Positions 16,842-27,001 are shown, numbered from the stretch's first letter. The stretch: DNA of 64,000 nucleotides from Paenibacillus marchantiophytorum (GCF_014640555.1 NZ_BMHE01000005.1:219547-283546), one strand, 5' to 3'. Notes: generated by a model not told the origin, from the letters alone. Numbers and translations are program-made.

Positions 16842-18923
16842 CTATTCATATATCTTAAAATCCTCAATTCTAAAATACAAATTCCTTGGGTCCCTTGTAC
16901 CACGTACCTGCTCAGCATTGCTTTTAATAACTATAGTATTCTTTCCAGGTGGTAGAGTTATAATTGTTTTGTATAATTTACCGCTGTCATCTACCTGTAT
17001 GGTTTCCTTCAAAAATCCATCCAAAGTAATTATAGAAGAATTAGAAGTATAAAAAATGGTTTCTAGCGTAACCTTCTTATCTTTTGAGGATGGGTTGTTT
17101 AAAGTAAGCTCGCTATTTTTGTCTGACCATCTCCAAGATTTGGAAGCATCTCCTTCTTGCGCATAAAAGCCATTCCCCCATATAATTGACACTGGATTTG
17201 TTATAGCCTCTTTTTTATTTTCAAAATCAGGATAATTACTTTTAATAGATTCTAGATAATCTGTTAGATTGTAGAAAGCAAGCGAATTGTCTTGATTTTC
17301 CAAAGGTAATGATTTAGTAAGCAATTGAAGTTCGCTTTCTAGTTTTTGCGCCCTATCTTGGTACCCATTTCGATTGATGTAAATCCCCTTGAATCCTGCA
17401 ATTACAATATCATTAACCATTTCTTTTAAAGGTTTATTTGCTTCATTCTTTATCCAATCATCTGCAACACGGCCTTTCATTGCTCCATAACTCCAGCGTA
17501 GATTTTTTGTTTGAAGATACGCACGTAAGTGATCATAATCCGTCATATTCACAACAGGGGGATGTTCAGGGAATGGTATATAAGGTAATTGAAAAATCAT
17601 AGATTCATTAGGGATAGATTCTTCTATTCTTTGAAAGTAAGACTTGTCTTTAACAAATGCCTGACGAATGGCATCCGTCTGCATGCTAAAAGCATTGTTA
17701 GTTTGATCGAGAATGCAGAAAAACAACAAAATTAAAGAAAATACGCTTTTCATAGGAAAAGATAATTTCTTAATTTTATCAATTAAAAGAAATATAGTTA
17801 GTATCGAAAAATACGCGATGAATACACTAATTCGATTATATCCACGTATTTCTGAAAAAAAAGAAGCAATAATAGCACCGAAGCCACCGATAGAAGCGAG
17901 GAGTAAAGCAACAAGATTCAGATACCCCAATTTTTGAATATTTTCATCTTTCCACCTACTAAATAAAGAAAGCAATAAGATGATAAAACCCATGCTACCA
18001 ATAATGCCTAATGAAGCAAACTTGTTTTCGTTTGAAAGTGGAGCCTGTTCGTTGTACTTTTGAGCAATAGTTTTGAATTTTGAGAAACGATGACTTTCTG
18101 CTGGCATAAGTAGATGTGTAATTTTTAATGCATATATTTCTGCTTCAGCTGGGCTCCTTTTTGCAACTGCCAAATTCTTTCCGTTATTAAACTGATAAAT
18201 CAACGTAGGAGATAAATTAAGAATGCCACCAATCATAATAACTCCAATTAATATTACAGGTATTAGCAACACTCGTTTCTTCCTAGAAGTTAAAAAAACA
18301 TAAGAAGCAACAAATGCCAAAAAAATACAACTAAAATATGCATAGTAAATTCCTGTTGATGAAACAACTGCACTAATTATTATACTCATTATGATCTTTT
18401 TCTTTGTAAGCTCTTGCCTCCAAATCCAAAATATCATCACAACTATTAAAGGTATCATGTAGTATGATGCAAGAAATAAATGAGATTCACCACGCAAATA
18501 ATGATAAGGTAAAAAAGCAAAGATAATTGATGCTGTAATCGCAAAAGGCAAAGATATTTTAAATTGCCGAAATGAGTAAAATGATGTGCAGGCTACCAAA
18601 GGGTATGTAAGGAGATAATATAAATTTAAAGCTAGAGCATAATTGGAAGTGAAACTTGTAATAATTTTAATGATTAAAAGGTGAAAAGTGTCTGCCATAG
18701 CAAAATCATTCATATCTAATCCTTTAGGGGCCCCCACATAGTCATTATGCAAGTACCATCCGTTATAAATTATGCTTTTGACCCACAAACTATTAAGAAT
18801 AGAATCTCCACCATATGTAAAAGGTATTCTTAAGTCAGAACCTTTCAACAAAATCATTAAAATAAAAACGGTAAAAATTAACACGAAAAAATATCCATAT
18901 ATTTCTTTAAACTTAGTAATCAT
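16842..18923 (-). CDS. large integral membrane protein, GT-C-like glycosyltransferase (predicted)
   Basis: A 693-residue protein. About ten to eleven hydrophobic spans fill the first ~430 residues and a ~260-residue soluble domain follows, ending in a region with a beta-sandwich appearance (STNPVSIIWGNGFY-like, VTLETIFYTSNSS, RDPRNLYFRIEDF). An acidic residue pair follows the first span (TYGGDSILNSLW), as in GT-C transferases that use polyprenyl-phosphate sugars. I do not recognise the exact family. AGGAGGAACAA precedes the ATG, and a TTGACA box lies upstream. Located directly before a gtrA gene and near gtrB, it may be the third (transferase) part of a Gtr-type decoration system. Function is inference from topology and neighbours. 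Confidence 0.7.
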   Translation of the reverse strand: MITKFKEIYGYFFVLIFTVFILMILLKGSDLRIPFTYGGDSILNSLWVKSIIYNGWYLHNDYVGAPKGLDMNDFAMADTFHLLIIKIITSFTSNYALALNLYYLLTYPLVACTSFYSFRQFKISLPFAITASIIFAFLPYHYLRGESHLFLASYYMIPLIVVMIFWIWRQELTKKKIIMSIIISAVVSSTGIYYAYFSCIFLAFVASYVFLTSRKKRVLLIPVILIGVIMIGGILNLSPTLIYQFNNGKNLAVAKRSPAEAEIYALKITHLLMPAESHRFSKFKTIAQKYNEQAPLSNENKFASLGIIGSMGFIILLLSLFSRWKDENIQKLGYLNLVALLLASIGGFGAIIASFFSEIRGYNRISVFIAYFSILTIFLLIDKIKKLSFPMKSVFSLILLFFCILDQTNNAFSMQTDAIRQAFVKDKSYFQRIEESIPNESMIFQLPYIPFPEHPPVVNMTDYDHLRAYLQTKNLRWSYGAMKGRVADDWIKNEANKPLKEMVNDIVIAGFKGIYINRNGYQDRAQKLESELQLLTKSLPLENQDNSLAFYNLTDYLESIKSNYPDFENKKEAITNPVSIIWGNGFYAQEGDASKSWRWSDKNSELTLNNPSSKDKKVTLETIFYTSNSSIITLDGFLKETIQVDDSGKLYKTIITLPPGKNTIVIKSNAEQVRGTRDPRNLYFRIEDFKIYE

Positions 18924-18980
18924 TTGTTCCTCCTAACATTGCTCATATTCCACGTATTTGAAATCACTCTAATTCATCAT

Positions 18981-19007
18981 ATTTTATAGTGGTATCCTTT
19001 GTGTCAA
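18981..19007 (-). promoter_or_regulatory. candidate internal promoter for the leftward unit beginning at 18923
   Basis: A perfect -35 box TTGACA (19007-19002) lies in the only sizeable gap (103 bases) between the two halves of the leftward glycan genes. TATAAAAT follows at a shorter than ideal spacing (13-15 bases), so strength is uncertain. Confidence 0.4.
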
Positions 19008-19026
19008 GAATTAACACATAGTTTTA

Positions 19027-19860
19027 TTATTTAATAACTGTATAAAGGGATTTATCTTTAATAAATTCAAATTGCCCTAACCATGTAGTTCCATATTTTT
19101 GAAACTGATAAAAATTTTCCGCAAAACATGCCCCTTTAATATTTTCAAGAAAGGTAGCTTCAAAATATTGAGGATTTACGAAAAATGCATTTACTCCTCT
19201 TCTTTCAACAGTAACAAATTTATAACCATTTTCATTAAATAGTTTTCTCCAAGCGGTTATTGAAACTCCGAAATACAAATAATTTTCGTAGCTGTTAAAA
19301 TCCATTACAAAATCTTTATCATATTCAATAGTCATACTATTATCTGGTCCAAATGCTGAGTTATATTCAACAACAAAGATTTTAGGCCTTAATCCATCTT
19401 CCAACATTTTTTTTACTATGTAATAATCATTACCATCTATGTCTAATGAAATGACATCTGGATTTTTATATAGTGAACGAGAAATTATCTCTTCTGTATT
19501 TTCTAAGTTAACAAACAATGAGTATGCTTCCACACCTAGAGCCATAGGTAATATATGTTCCTTTAATCTTGATACTGCATCTAAGCTACCTTCATACATA
19601 GTACCTTCATATTTTCTTCCTAGAGCCAACCAAGAACTATTATTCTCAAGCCCTTCTGATGCGCCAACTTCAATAAAATAATAGTTTGGGTTTATTATTT
19701 TTCTCGCTAAATAGTCAATAATACCATCTTCCCCATTTTGGCTAAATGCTGAAAATTCCCAACTTGATGGATCTGTTTCATCAATATTTCTAAGCTGTGA
19801 AGTAGCTGCTCCTCTTGAGAGGGCAATATTTATCCTTTGCAAAAACATTAAGCTTTCCAC
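19027..19860 (-). CDS. FkbM-like/SAM-dependent methyltransferase-like protein (putative)
   Basis: A 277-residue protein with FSQNGEDGIIDYL, then FIEVGASEGLENNSSWLA, which resembles the SAM-binding glycine loop of FkbM-type methyltransferases. ISLDIDGNDYYIVKKML and FVVEYNSAFGP follow. It has no membrane span. The start is a GTG with CGGAG eight bases upstream. It is the last gene before the gap at 19 kb and follows the GT2 gene by 20 bases. The family is widespread in surface-polysaccharide loci, where such enzymes often methylate sugars, but the methyl acceptor is not known. Confidence is moderate for methyltransferase and low for substrate. Confidence 0.6.
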   Translation of the reverse strand: MESLMFLQRINIALSRGAATSQLRNIDETDPSSWEFSAFSQNGEDGIIDYLARKIINPNYYFIEVGASEGLENNSSWLALGRKYEGTMYEGSLDAVSRLKEHILPMALGVEAYSLFVNLENTEEIISRSLYKNPDVISLDIDGNDYYIVKKMLEDGLRPKIFVVEYNSAFGPDNSMTIEYDKDFVMDFNSYENYLYFGVSITAWRKLFNENGYKFVTVERRGVNAFFVNPQYFEATFLENIKGACFAENFYQFQKYGTTWLGQFEFIKDKSLYTVIK

Positions 19861-19880
19861 TGGAATATCTCCGTTCTCAC

Positions 19881-20708
19881 TTATAATTTATTTCTTAAGT
19901 ACTCATAAGCTGCCCTCAATCTAATTCTAATCTTAGAAGTTAAATCTCTATTGATTATTTTTGTTTCTATTACCATACTCATACACCAACTCCATGGTAC
20001 ATAACCAATATGCTTTTTTAGCAATTTGAATGCTTCTATGTAATGTCGTTCTTTGTTATTTCTAGTTTTAGTACCTTCATGATCACGTGAAGAGGCTGTA
20101 AATTCATGCAGATACCCTATTTTACCCTGCCTAAGTAATCTCCACCATAAATCATAATCCATGCACATATGCAAAGAAGCGTCTATACCATTTACATTTC
20201 CCCATGCATTAGATCTTATCAATGTTGCTGGTTGACAAATTATACAATAATTCGAGAGGTTACTTATTGAAAAGTCAATAGTGGGGTACTCATTCACTAT
20301 TTGATTAGTTGAATCAGTAATATAGGCTTGGGTATAAACAACAGAACAATGCTTATTCAACTCTAAATATTCAGCCATCTTTGTCAGACCGCTTGCTAAA
20401 TAAGTATCATCTGCATTAAGCCAACATACATAATCAGATGGAGGCAGCTTCTGGACACCCTCATTGATTGCCGCGGCTTGACCATTGTCTGGATGAGATC
20501 GCCAAAAGCTAATGTGCTGTTCATATTTTTTTATAATAGCGAGTGAATTATCCGTAGAACCAGCATCCATCACTGCAATTCTTATATCCAAATCTGACTG
20601 ATTAATAATGCTTAGGAGTGCTTCTTCAAGAAACTGGCCTTGATTCAAATTAGGCACAACTACCGAGATTGATGGTAGTAAGGTAGTTACTGATTCTTCT
20701 TGTACCAT
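19881..20708 (-). CDS. glycosyltransferase family 2
   Basis: A 275-residue GT2 enzyme with ISVVVPNLNQGQFLEEALLS, VMDAGSTDNSLAII, DNGQAAAINEGVQ and CWLNADDTYLASG (the metal-binding DD), then CMDYDLWWRLLRQGK. The WLNADD type resembles the paralogue at 21854-22747. I chose the ATG at 20708, which overlaps the upstream GT4 gene by 22 bases (AAAGGTGATG about 11 bases upstream). A longer in-frame start at 20768 would overlap 82 bases and adds a non-conserved leader. Donor and linkage unknown. Confidence 0.85.
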   Translation of the reverse strand: MVQEESVTTLLPSISVVVPNLNQGQFLEEALLSIINQSDLDIRIAVMDAGSTDNSLAIIKKYEQHISFWRSHPDNGQAAAINEGVQKLPPSDYVCWLNADDTYLASGLTKMAEYLELNKHCSVVYTQAYITDSTNQIVNEYPTIDFSISNLSNYCIICQPATLIRSNAWGNVNGIDASLHMCMDYDLWWRLLRQGKIGYLHEFTASSRDHEGTKTRNNKERHYIEAFKLLKKHIGYVPWSWCMSMVIETKIINRDLTSKIRIRLRAAYEYLRNKL

Positions 20709-21853
20709 GATTCGGTAATCATCACCTTTTGATAAATATCTAACATCTGTTCCGCAGCAGTATACCACGAAAATTTTTGTGCTTGGATTTCGGACTTTAA
20801 AATCAATTCATTTCTAAGATCATTATTACTTTCAATTGTAACCATTGCTTCCAATAAACTCTTTACCTCAATTGGATTGATTAAAAGACCAGCATTTCCT
20901 ACAACTTCAGGAATACTTGAAATATTGCTTGTTATAACAGGAGCACCACAACTCATAGCTTCAAGCACTGGTAAACCAAACCCCTCGTAAAGGGAAGGAT
21001 ATATAAACGCAAAGCATTTTGAATACAAGACCGACAACTCATCATCAGAAACATAACCAAGAAACTGAATCTTGTCAGAAATACCCAAATCATTAATTCT
21101 ATCTTGAATATCTTGTTCCATCCAACCTTTTCCCCCAGCAATATACAGAGGCTTAGACTCATTTTGATCTTTTACTAATTGCGCATAGGCTTCCAACAGT
21201 AGTCTATAGTTTTTTCTGGGCTCAATAGTTCCTACGCCTAACCAAAATGATTCACACAAACCAAATTTATTCTTAACTTTTTCTATAGATTCTGTATCAG
21301 TTATTTTTTTCAAAGTGGGTCTAGAACCTAAATAAAGGACCGAAATCCTCTTTTCTGGGTAGTGTGGAAAATACTTCATAAAGCATTGCTTAGAGAACTC
21401 GGATATTGTTACAATATGATCAGCATAGATGCTTGCTTCGAATGCACCCTCCAAACAGACTAAACGATTAGCTTCAGTCGTATATTCAGGACAATCAAGA
21501 TACCCCAAATCATAAATGGTCATTACTTTCTTGGCACTTACATTACTTGGAAAGCTAAAATTATTAGAGTGAATTATATCAGGATTCCCGAGTAGCTCAC
21601 TTTTATCAAGGTTATCTTCCCATTTTTGATTAAAATTATTTAATGAGCTATTAACAAAATAATTCGAAACATTTTGTTGATTACTCTGGAAAGCTTTTTT
21701 GTAATCCGGATGTCGGTACCCATAAAATAATGGATAAAGTATATATTGATTTTCTTTATCCATTTCAAGCAAATGGGAAATTATTTGTTTTGAAAAAAAT
21801 CCACATCCAGCCATATCTTCTGCAGTCTGGCTAACATCGAATCCAATTTTCAC
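20687..21853 (-). CDS. glycosyltransferase family 4 (GT-B fold)
   Basis: A 388-residue retaining GT-B enzyme. The N-terminal domain starts [20 protein letters not shown] and includes [14 protein letters not shown] and [11 protein letters not shown]. The C-terminal domain starts [21 protein letters not shown] and has the sugar-nucleotide E-x7-E motif in [19 protein letters not shown]. This pattern is common in mannosyl- and rhamnosyltransferases of surface glycans, and GDP-mannose, GDP-rhamnose and dTDP-rhamnose are all made nearby. It abuts the next GT2 gene upstream without a gap. Confidence 0.87.
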   Translation of the reverse strand: MKIGFDVSQTAEDMAGCGFFSKQIISHLLEMDKENQYILYPLFYGYRHPDYKKAFQSNQQNVSNYFVNSSLNNFNQKWEDNLDKSELLGNPDIIHSNNFSFPSNVSAKKVMTIYDLGYLDCPEYTTEANRLVCLEGAFEASIYADHIVTISEFSKQCFMKYFPHYPEKRISVLYLGSRPTLKKITDTESIEKVKNKFGLCESFWLGVGTIEPRKNYRLLLEAYAQLVKDQNESKPLYIAGGKGWMEQDIQDRINDLGISDKIQFLGYVSDDELSVLYSKCFAFIYPSLYEGFGLPVLEAMSCGAPVITSNISSIPEVVGNAGLLINPIEVKSLLEAMVTIESNNDLRNELILKSEIQAQKFSWYTAAEQMLDIYQKVMITESWYKKNQ

Positions 21854-22747
21854 TTACTTAGCCTCCAACATAGCTTTTCTGGAACTCTTTAACCATGAAA
21901 GCATTGCTCTTACTTGATTGAATGCAATATATTTTTGATATTTCATAAATAAAAAAGCAGATTTTTTGACAAGTGCCTTAACAAATTTGTAATTTGCAAT
22001 AGCATTTTCACGAGAATAACCTGCTTCTTCAGTGATTACATGGGCTAGATTATATATCCACTTTTCTGGAGCAGATCCAAATTTTTCTTTAAGCATTACT
22101 ATAATTTCTTCATGTACAGCTCTTCGACTTCCTAATGTTTTGTTATCAGAATACAGTCTTGATCCCGCCAATTTCTGGTCAAGAAAATAAAAAGGTTTAT
22201 TTTGTCCTATTCGAAGCCAATATTCGTAATCCATGCAATAACGAAGATTTTTATTTAAAATACCGTATTTTTCTATAACGGATCTCCTGAAGAATACGGC
22301 GGGTTGACATATATAACATATTCCCTTTAATTTCTCATAATCCCATTGCTCGGTATAGTAATCTTCCAGATAATTATCATTCTCGTCAATGTGGTCTGCT
22401 TTTCCATAAATAACATCAACATCAGGATTATTATTGAATACCTCAATGATTTTATTTAGTGATTCCGGGTAATACACATCATCCGAATTTAGCCATCCGA
22501 TAATCTCACCTGTTGCATGTGTTAAGCCTTTGTTTACTGCATCAGATTGGCCTTCATCCTTTTGTGAAACGTAAGAGAGAAGATCTCCATAACTATTAAG
22601 GATTTCTACTGAGCTGTCTTTACTTCCACCATCAAATACAATTAATTCTAAATCCTGCACTTTCTGATCTAGGATGCTATCAATAGTTCTCTTTAGAAAT
22701 ATACCTTGGTTATATGATGGTGTAACGATAGAAATCTTTTTCGTCAT
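21854..22747 (-). CDS. glycosyltransferase family 2
   Basis: A 297-residue GT2 enzyme with ISIVTPSYNQGIFLKRTIDS, VFDGGSKDSSVEIL, DEGQSDAVNKGL and WLNSDDVYYPESL (metal-binding DD), then YCMDYEYWLRIGQ. It ends with a basic tail. Its closest relative in the window is the GT2 at 19881-20708. The ATG at 22747 was chosen; the longer start at 22783 overlaps the upstream gene by 11 bases and has no ribosome binding site. Donor unknown. Confidence 0.85.
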   Translation of the reverse strand: MTKKISIVTPSYNQGIFLKRTIDSILDQKVQDLELIVFDGGSKDSSVEILNSYGDLLSYVSQKDEGQSDAVNKGLTHATGEIIGWLNSDDVYYPESLNKIIEVFNNNPDVDVIYGKADHIDENDNYLEDYYTEQWDYEKLKGICYICQPAVFFRRSVIEKYGILNKNLRYCMDYEYWLRIGQNKPFYFLDQKLAGSRLYSDNKTLGSRRAVHEEIIVMLKEKFGSAPEKWIYNLAHVITEEAGYSRENAIANYKFVKALVKKSAFLFMKYQKYIAFNQVRAMLSWLKSSRKAMLEAK

Positions 22748-22772
22748 CTTTGTTCCAACCCTTTTATTTATT

Positions 22773-24374
22773 TTAAACTCCATGAAGCGCTTTTAAAGTA
22801 CTATTTGATTTCTTTTCTCTTATCTCTGCTTTCAATATCTGAACCCCTAATTGACGATCATCCGCGATATCTATTTCATTTGGACTAAATGTAGATTCAA
22901 CTTTGATAGATATTTGGCTAGCAATCTTAGGTAAATCCTCGGTTATGATTATAAGTTGATCAGCTATTAATGAATATTTTCTTTTTCTTCCATTAATGTC
23001 TAAAGATAATTGTCCACGTTTATGAGGTGAAATTGATGGCAGAATCATTTCCACATATAAATATCGATCTTCAGTACAATGACTTATTGATATTTCAATT
23101 TCTTTTTCACTCCAATTATCTTGGTATACGCCATTAATTGAATATTTATTATTCGACTCAGTTTTCGCTACTTTACATAATAAATCATAGTATTGTTCAA
23201 TCATCTTACTATTGTCAAATTTTTCAACTTGTTTATAACCACTTCGTATTAAACTCTCTCTTAAGCTATCATTGGTCATGATATTTTTCATTACTTCAGC
23301 GATTTCTTCAGGTTTTCTAGGATCAAAATAAAGTACAGCTTCTCCACCAACTTCAGGTAGACTTGTGTTATGGCTGCAAATTACCGGTACCCCCATTGAC
23401 ATTGCTTCTGCCACCGGAATTCCAAAACCTTCAAATAAACTAGGAAATATTAGAAAGTTAGCTCTTTTCATTAGTGCAGATACTTCTTGCTCAGCTACAT
23501 ATCCGAGATGATGTACTCGATCCTTCAAGTTCATTTGATTAATTATTTCTTCAAAATATGTATCTTGGTTTAATAAACTCCCTGTTAAGCAAAGATGTAA
23601 ATCCAATTCAGGATACTTATTAATAAGTATAGACATCGCTAATAGCAGAATGCGATGATTTTTATGGGGCCAAAAATTCGCAGGAAAATAAGCATAATTC
23701 TTACCATTCAGACCAAACTTATTAATAGTTTCATTCTGCTGTTCTGAACTAATTTCATCCAATCGATCTTGAATACTAATATAAACAACCTCAGCTCTAT
23801 CCTTAGGATAATTCAGCTTATCAACCAATGTATCTTTCGTGAACTCAGAAATACACACTACATAATCCGCTAACTCACATATGCCTGAATAAAAGTTATC
23901 ACGAACTGAGAGCTCTTCTTCCTTAAAAAATTGCGGATAATATTTATGCTGTAAATCATATATCAGACTTAAAGTAGGTATTCCAGGCTCAGAAAAATTA
24001 ATAGCACTCATTGGACAGAACAAAACATCGATAGATCTTGATCTTAGTATTGATTTTTTAGTCTGATTTACTGTTTTAAAAATTTTTTTTGAAAGTGTTT
24101 TGATTTTATTAAATATTTTCCTTTTTACTTTATAATAAAAGCCTTTTTTTATTGGAGGTTGCACTTTAACAGGTGAAGCTTGTACTAAAACCCTTTCAAT
24201 ACCATATTGTTCGAATGACTCGAAATATTGATGATTCCACTCAGCAGTAAGTAAAAAATATTGGTCTTTATCATTATATTGAGCTAAGCCTTTAATTAAT
24301 TCTGTAACTAATTGAAAAGCTCCACCCATCTCTCCGGTATTTCGAATTGGGACAACATCAATAGCTACTTTCAT
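22773..24374 (-). CDS. glycosyltransferase family 4 with C-terminal extension
   Basis: A 533-residue protein. Residues 1-400 are a GT-B glycosyltransferase: KVAIDVVPIRNTGEMGGAFQ, SLIYDLQHKYYPQFF, DYVVCISEFTKDTL, FPANFWPHKNHRILLLAMS, and the E-x7-E motif in FEGFGIPVAEAMSMGVPVI. The last ~130 residues (from about 405) form an extra beta-rich domain (ISHCTEDRYLYVEMILPSIS, LSLDINGRKRKYSL) that I cannot assign; it may bind glycan or lipid. It is followed one base later, on the other side of its start, by the methyltransferase gene. Likely adds a main-chain sugar before export. Confidence 0.85.
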   Translation of the reverse strand: MKVAIDVVPIRNTGEMGGAFQLVTELIKGLAQYNDKDQYFLLTAEWNHQYFESFEQYGIERVLVQASPVKVQPPIKKGFYYKVKRKIFNKIKTLSKKIFKTVNQTKKSILRSRSIDVLFCPMSAINFSEPGIPTLSLIYDLQHKYYPQFFKEEELSVRDNFYSGICELADYVVCISEFTKDTLVDKLNYPKDRAEVVYISIQDRLDEISSEQQNETINKFGLNGKNYAYFPANFWPHKNHRILLLAMSILINKYPELDLHLCLTGSLLNQDTYFEEIINQMNLKDRVHHLGYVAEQEVSALMKRANFLIFPSLFEGFGIPVAEAMSMGVPVICSHNTSLPEVGGEAVLYFDPRKPEEIAEVMKNIMTNDSLRESLIRSGYKQVEKFDNSKMIEQYYDLLCKVAKTESNNKYSINGVYQDNWSEKEIEISISHCTEDRYLYVEMILPSISPHKRGQLSLDINGRKRKYSLIADQLIIITEDLPKIASQISIKVESTFSPNEIDIADDRQLGVQILKAEIREKKSNSTLKALHGV

Positions 24375-24375
24375 C

Positions 24376-25659
24376 TCACACCTGATCCTGTTTTTCTTTA
24401 ATTAGTTTTTCCAACTCATGAATTGCATGCAGCCTAGACTCCCTATCTTTTTCAGAATCGCTAAGAAGAATCTCTAATTTATTGATTGACTCTAATCTTG
24501 CTTCTCTATCCATTTCTGATTCCTTTAATAAACATTCTAAGTGTTGAATAGACTCTAATCTTGCTGCCCTATCTGTTTCTGATTCCTTTAATAAATTTTC
24601 TAAGTGTTGAATAGACTCTAATCTTAGGTTTTTGTCCTTTTCTGATTCTTGCAATTTTCTCTCTAATATTTCAATAGTTTTCAAGCGAGCAGCCCGATCA
24701 GCTTCACTTTCTTGAAGTAACTGCTCGAGTTTCTTGTTATTATCCAATCGTAGTTCTGCCTCAGCACTTACTCTTTTCATTTCTTCATATAAATCAAGTA
24801 GAGCTAATATTAACCTTGTTTCTGGCTTAGATTGCAGAAAATCTGTTACTTGTTCACTACTCGTCTGAGTTAATTCCTCAGCACTTGCTATTAAAAACAT
24901 ATCGTATGGAAAGAGTGGATCAATAAAATTTATATACTTAAATCCGAATGACTCAAGAAGTATTGTAAGACCTTCAGTACTAAATAAGTATAAATGCTCT
25001 TGATCTTTGAGTTGAATTAAAAAAGAATCATTGGTCGCAATCATCTCTTGATAACTCATATGATTATAACAAGGTGTTTGTATAACGATGATCCCGTCAT
25101 TCTTAATGATTTTAAGAGCATGTTTTATTGATTCCACCGGATCAGTGAAATGTTCAAGCACGTCCATCATAACCACTACATCTTTTAAATCCAAACCTTC
25201 TGAAACATCTTCTATCTTACTATTAATAATATCGACACCATGAGTAATCCTGCCATACTTAGCAACCCATGGACTCAATTCTAGCCCCTTTGAATCAAAT
25301 CCAACACTCTTCAACATCTGAACAAATGCTCCAGGTCCACTACCAATCTCTAGAGTTTTTCCAATTGTTTTATACTGTAATACTTCGCGAAGCCAGTAAA
25401 GGCACCTTTCCGTTAAATCCTTTCTTGACCTCTGGAATATACTTGGATGACCTAAATCCTCAGTCTGATGACCCATCCAGTAATTTTTACCATAGAACGC
25501 TTCTTCATCATTATCCACTTCATAGAACATCGTAATTTGTCTCGGAGTATTTATCAACGTATGGCATTTGCGGCATTTTTTATATTTTTCACTGAAATCA
25601 TCCAGTTCTCTACAACCACACCAGCATTCTGTAATTTGAATGGAATTATTTTCACTCAT
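24376..25659 (-). CDS. SAM-dependent methyltransferase with C-terminal coiled-coil repeat (possible chain-terminating enzyme)
   Basis: A 427-residue protein in three parts. First is a small Cys cluster (CWCGCRELDDF, KKCRKCHTL) that probably binds zinc. Next comes a class I methyltransferase (TLEIGSGPGAFVQML for SAM binding, VVMMDVLEHFTDPVESI, IIVIQTPCYNH). Last, residues 304-427 are five full 21-residue repeats and a partial one of the type RLESIQHLENLLKESETDR, exactly three heptads each, so a long parallel coiled coil is expected. Start: ATG at 25659 with AGAGG seven bases upstream, overlapping the wzt stop by 8 bases. In ABC-exported glycans, chain-end methyltransferases joined to coiled coils (WbdD) set chain length. 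Adjacency to wzt/wzm supports a similar role here; that is inference. Confidence 0.85.
   Translation of the reverse strand: MSENNSIQITECWCGCRELDDFSEKYKKCRKCHTLINTPRQITMFYEVDNDEEAFYGKNYWMGHQTEDLGHPSIFQRSRKDLTERCLYWLREVLQYKTIGKTLEIGSGPGAFVQMLKSVGFDSKGLELSPWVAKYGRITHGVDIINSKIEDVSEGLDLKDVVVMMDVLEHFTDPVESIKHALKIIKNDGIIVIQTPCYNHMSYQEMIATNDSFLIQLKDQEHLYLFSTEGLTILLESFGFKYINFIDPLFPYDMFLIASAEELTQTSSEQVTDFLQSKPETRLILALLDLYEEMKRVSAEAELRLDNNKKLEQLLQESEADRAARLKTIEILERKLQESEKDKNLRLESIQHLENLLKESETDRAARLESIQHLECLLKESEMDREARLESINKLEILLSDSEKDRESRLHAIHELEKLIKEKQDQV
24379..24750 (-). repeat. 63-bp coding repeats (coiled-coil, 5.9 units)
   Basis: The 3' end of the methyltransferase gene consists of six consecutive units of 63 bases (the last truncated to 57) encoding 21-residue repeats with consensus RLESIxxLExLLxESExDRxA. 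Units three and four are nearly identical, indicating recent duplication and possible variation in number between strains. Confidence 0.85.
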
Positions 25660-27001
25660 TATTTTGCCTCTTTTCATTTGGAGTAGCTTCACTAATATTA
25701 GTCAAACCTTCAATTTCAAACGAAGAATTCATTAATGCTACTCCATGAAAAGATCTCCATGAAGGTTTCATTATCTCAAGAGTCATACAACCCTCTATTA
25801 GATCATAAATCATATTACTTACTTCCGTTTGACAATCAGTTGCACCAACCATAACCGTGTATAACCCTTGAAAAAGATTCATTTCAATATTAAAAGATGC
25901 TCTAATAATATTCCCTTTAGAGGCACTTAATATATTTTTAGTTAACATATACGAGCTTTGTCCAAATACCACAGTATTATGCCTATCTGCCATTTGATAT
26001 GTAAACGCTAAGTCCGCGACATCCTCTTCAATTTCAGCGAATATATTTAAAATTATATTATCTCCCGTATATGCTGTCTTTACTTCTTTCCCATCTAAAT
26101 CACAAATTATAGCACCAATTATTTTAACTTTACCGTCTCCACGACGAATTCCAACTGCATTTCGAATATTTTGTTTACTTTCCTCTGGGATATCAATGTT
26201 ACTTATTTTAAGGGTATTGAGGTCTATTTGCTCACCATTTAATTTCCTATCTAACAACTTATGTTTACTAGATGAGTAGAAAATATTAACCATTTCCAAG
26301 GGATTGCCCTCATTGGTAACTTTTCCATTATTAAGGATAAACACTCTATCACAATATTTTTTTACACTTTGCATATCATGAGTAACAAGAATTATCGCTG
26401 CCCCATTTGCTTTTAATTGCTGTAAAAAATCAAAACATTTTTGTTGAAAGAAAATATCTCCAACGGATAATGCCTCATCGACAACATATATATCTGGTTC
26501 TAAGCTCGCATATAGTGAAAAAGCTAACCGAACATACATTCCCGAGGAATAAGATTTCACAGGTTGATGTATAAAGTCGCCTAGTTCTGAAAAATCAAGA
26601 ATTGATGTTAATTTGTTATTTAAATATTCTTCTGAGAATCCCAATAACTTCCCGCTTGTAAAAATATTCTGTAGCCCAGTAAGTTCTGGATTAAAACCTG
26701 TTCCTAATTCAAGTAATGATACCATATTTCCTTTAACTTTCATGGAACCATGGGTAGGGTAAAGGGCTTTTGATAATATTTTTAGCAAAGTACTCTTTCC
26801 CGCACCGTTGTGTCCAATTATACCTATACATTCCCCTTGTGATACAGATAAACTAACATCACTGAGAGCCCAAAATTCCGTATGTTTTTTTAACTTCCCC
26901 AGCGTAATCCACTCAAACAATCGATGATGTGGCTTAGAATAAATTTTATATTTTTTAGACAAATTTTCGATATCTACAACAATATTATTTTTCACCATCA
27001 T
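25652..27001 (-). CDS. wzt: ABC exporter ATP-binding protein with C-terminal glycan-recognition-type domain (Wzt-like)
   Basis: A 449-residue protein. Residues ~5-250 are an ABC ATPase of the polysaccharide/teichoic-acid export type: Walker A GHNGAGKST (63-71), signature YSSGMYVRLAFSLYASLEPD, Walker B IYVVDEALSVGD and the switch ILVTHDMQSVKKYCD. Residues ~290-430 form an extra beta-sandwich domain (KIIGAIICDLDGKEV, YTGDNIILNIFAEI, NLFQGLYTVMVGATDC) like the Wzt C-terminal domain that recognises methyl- or phosphate-capped O-polysaccharide ends in E. coli O9a. It overlaps wzm by four bases and the methyltransferase gene by eight, so exporter and candidate terminator are coupled. Confidence 0.92.
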   Translation of the reverse strand: MMVKNNIVVDIENLSKKYKIYSKPHHRLFEWITLGKLKKHTEFWALSDVSLSVSQGECIGIIGHNGAGKSTLLKILSKALYPTHGSMKVKGNMVSLLELGTGFNPELTGLQNIFTSGKLLGFSEEYLNNKLTSILDFSELGDFIHQPVKSYSSGMYVRLAFSLYASLEPDIYVVDEALSVGDIFFQQKCFDFLQQLKANGAAIILVTHDMQSVKKYCDRVFILNNGKVTNEGNPLEMVNIFYSSSKHKLLDRKLNGEQIDLNTLKISNIDIPEESKQNIRNAVGIRRGDGKVKIIGAIICDLDGKEVKTAYTGDNIILNIFAEIEEDVADLAFTYQMADRHNTVVFGQSSYMLTKNILSASKGNIIRASFNIEMNLFQGLYTVMVGATDCQTEVSNMIYDLIEGCMTLEIMKPSWRSFHGVALMNSSFEIEGLTNISEATPNEKRQNNE

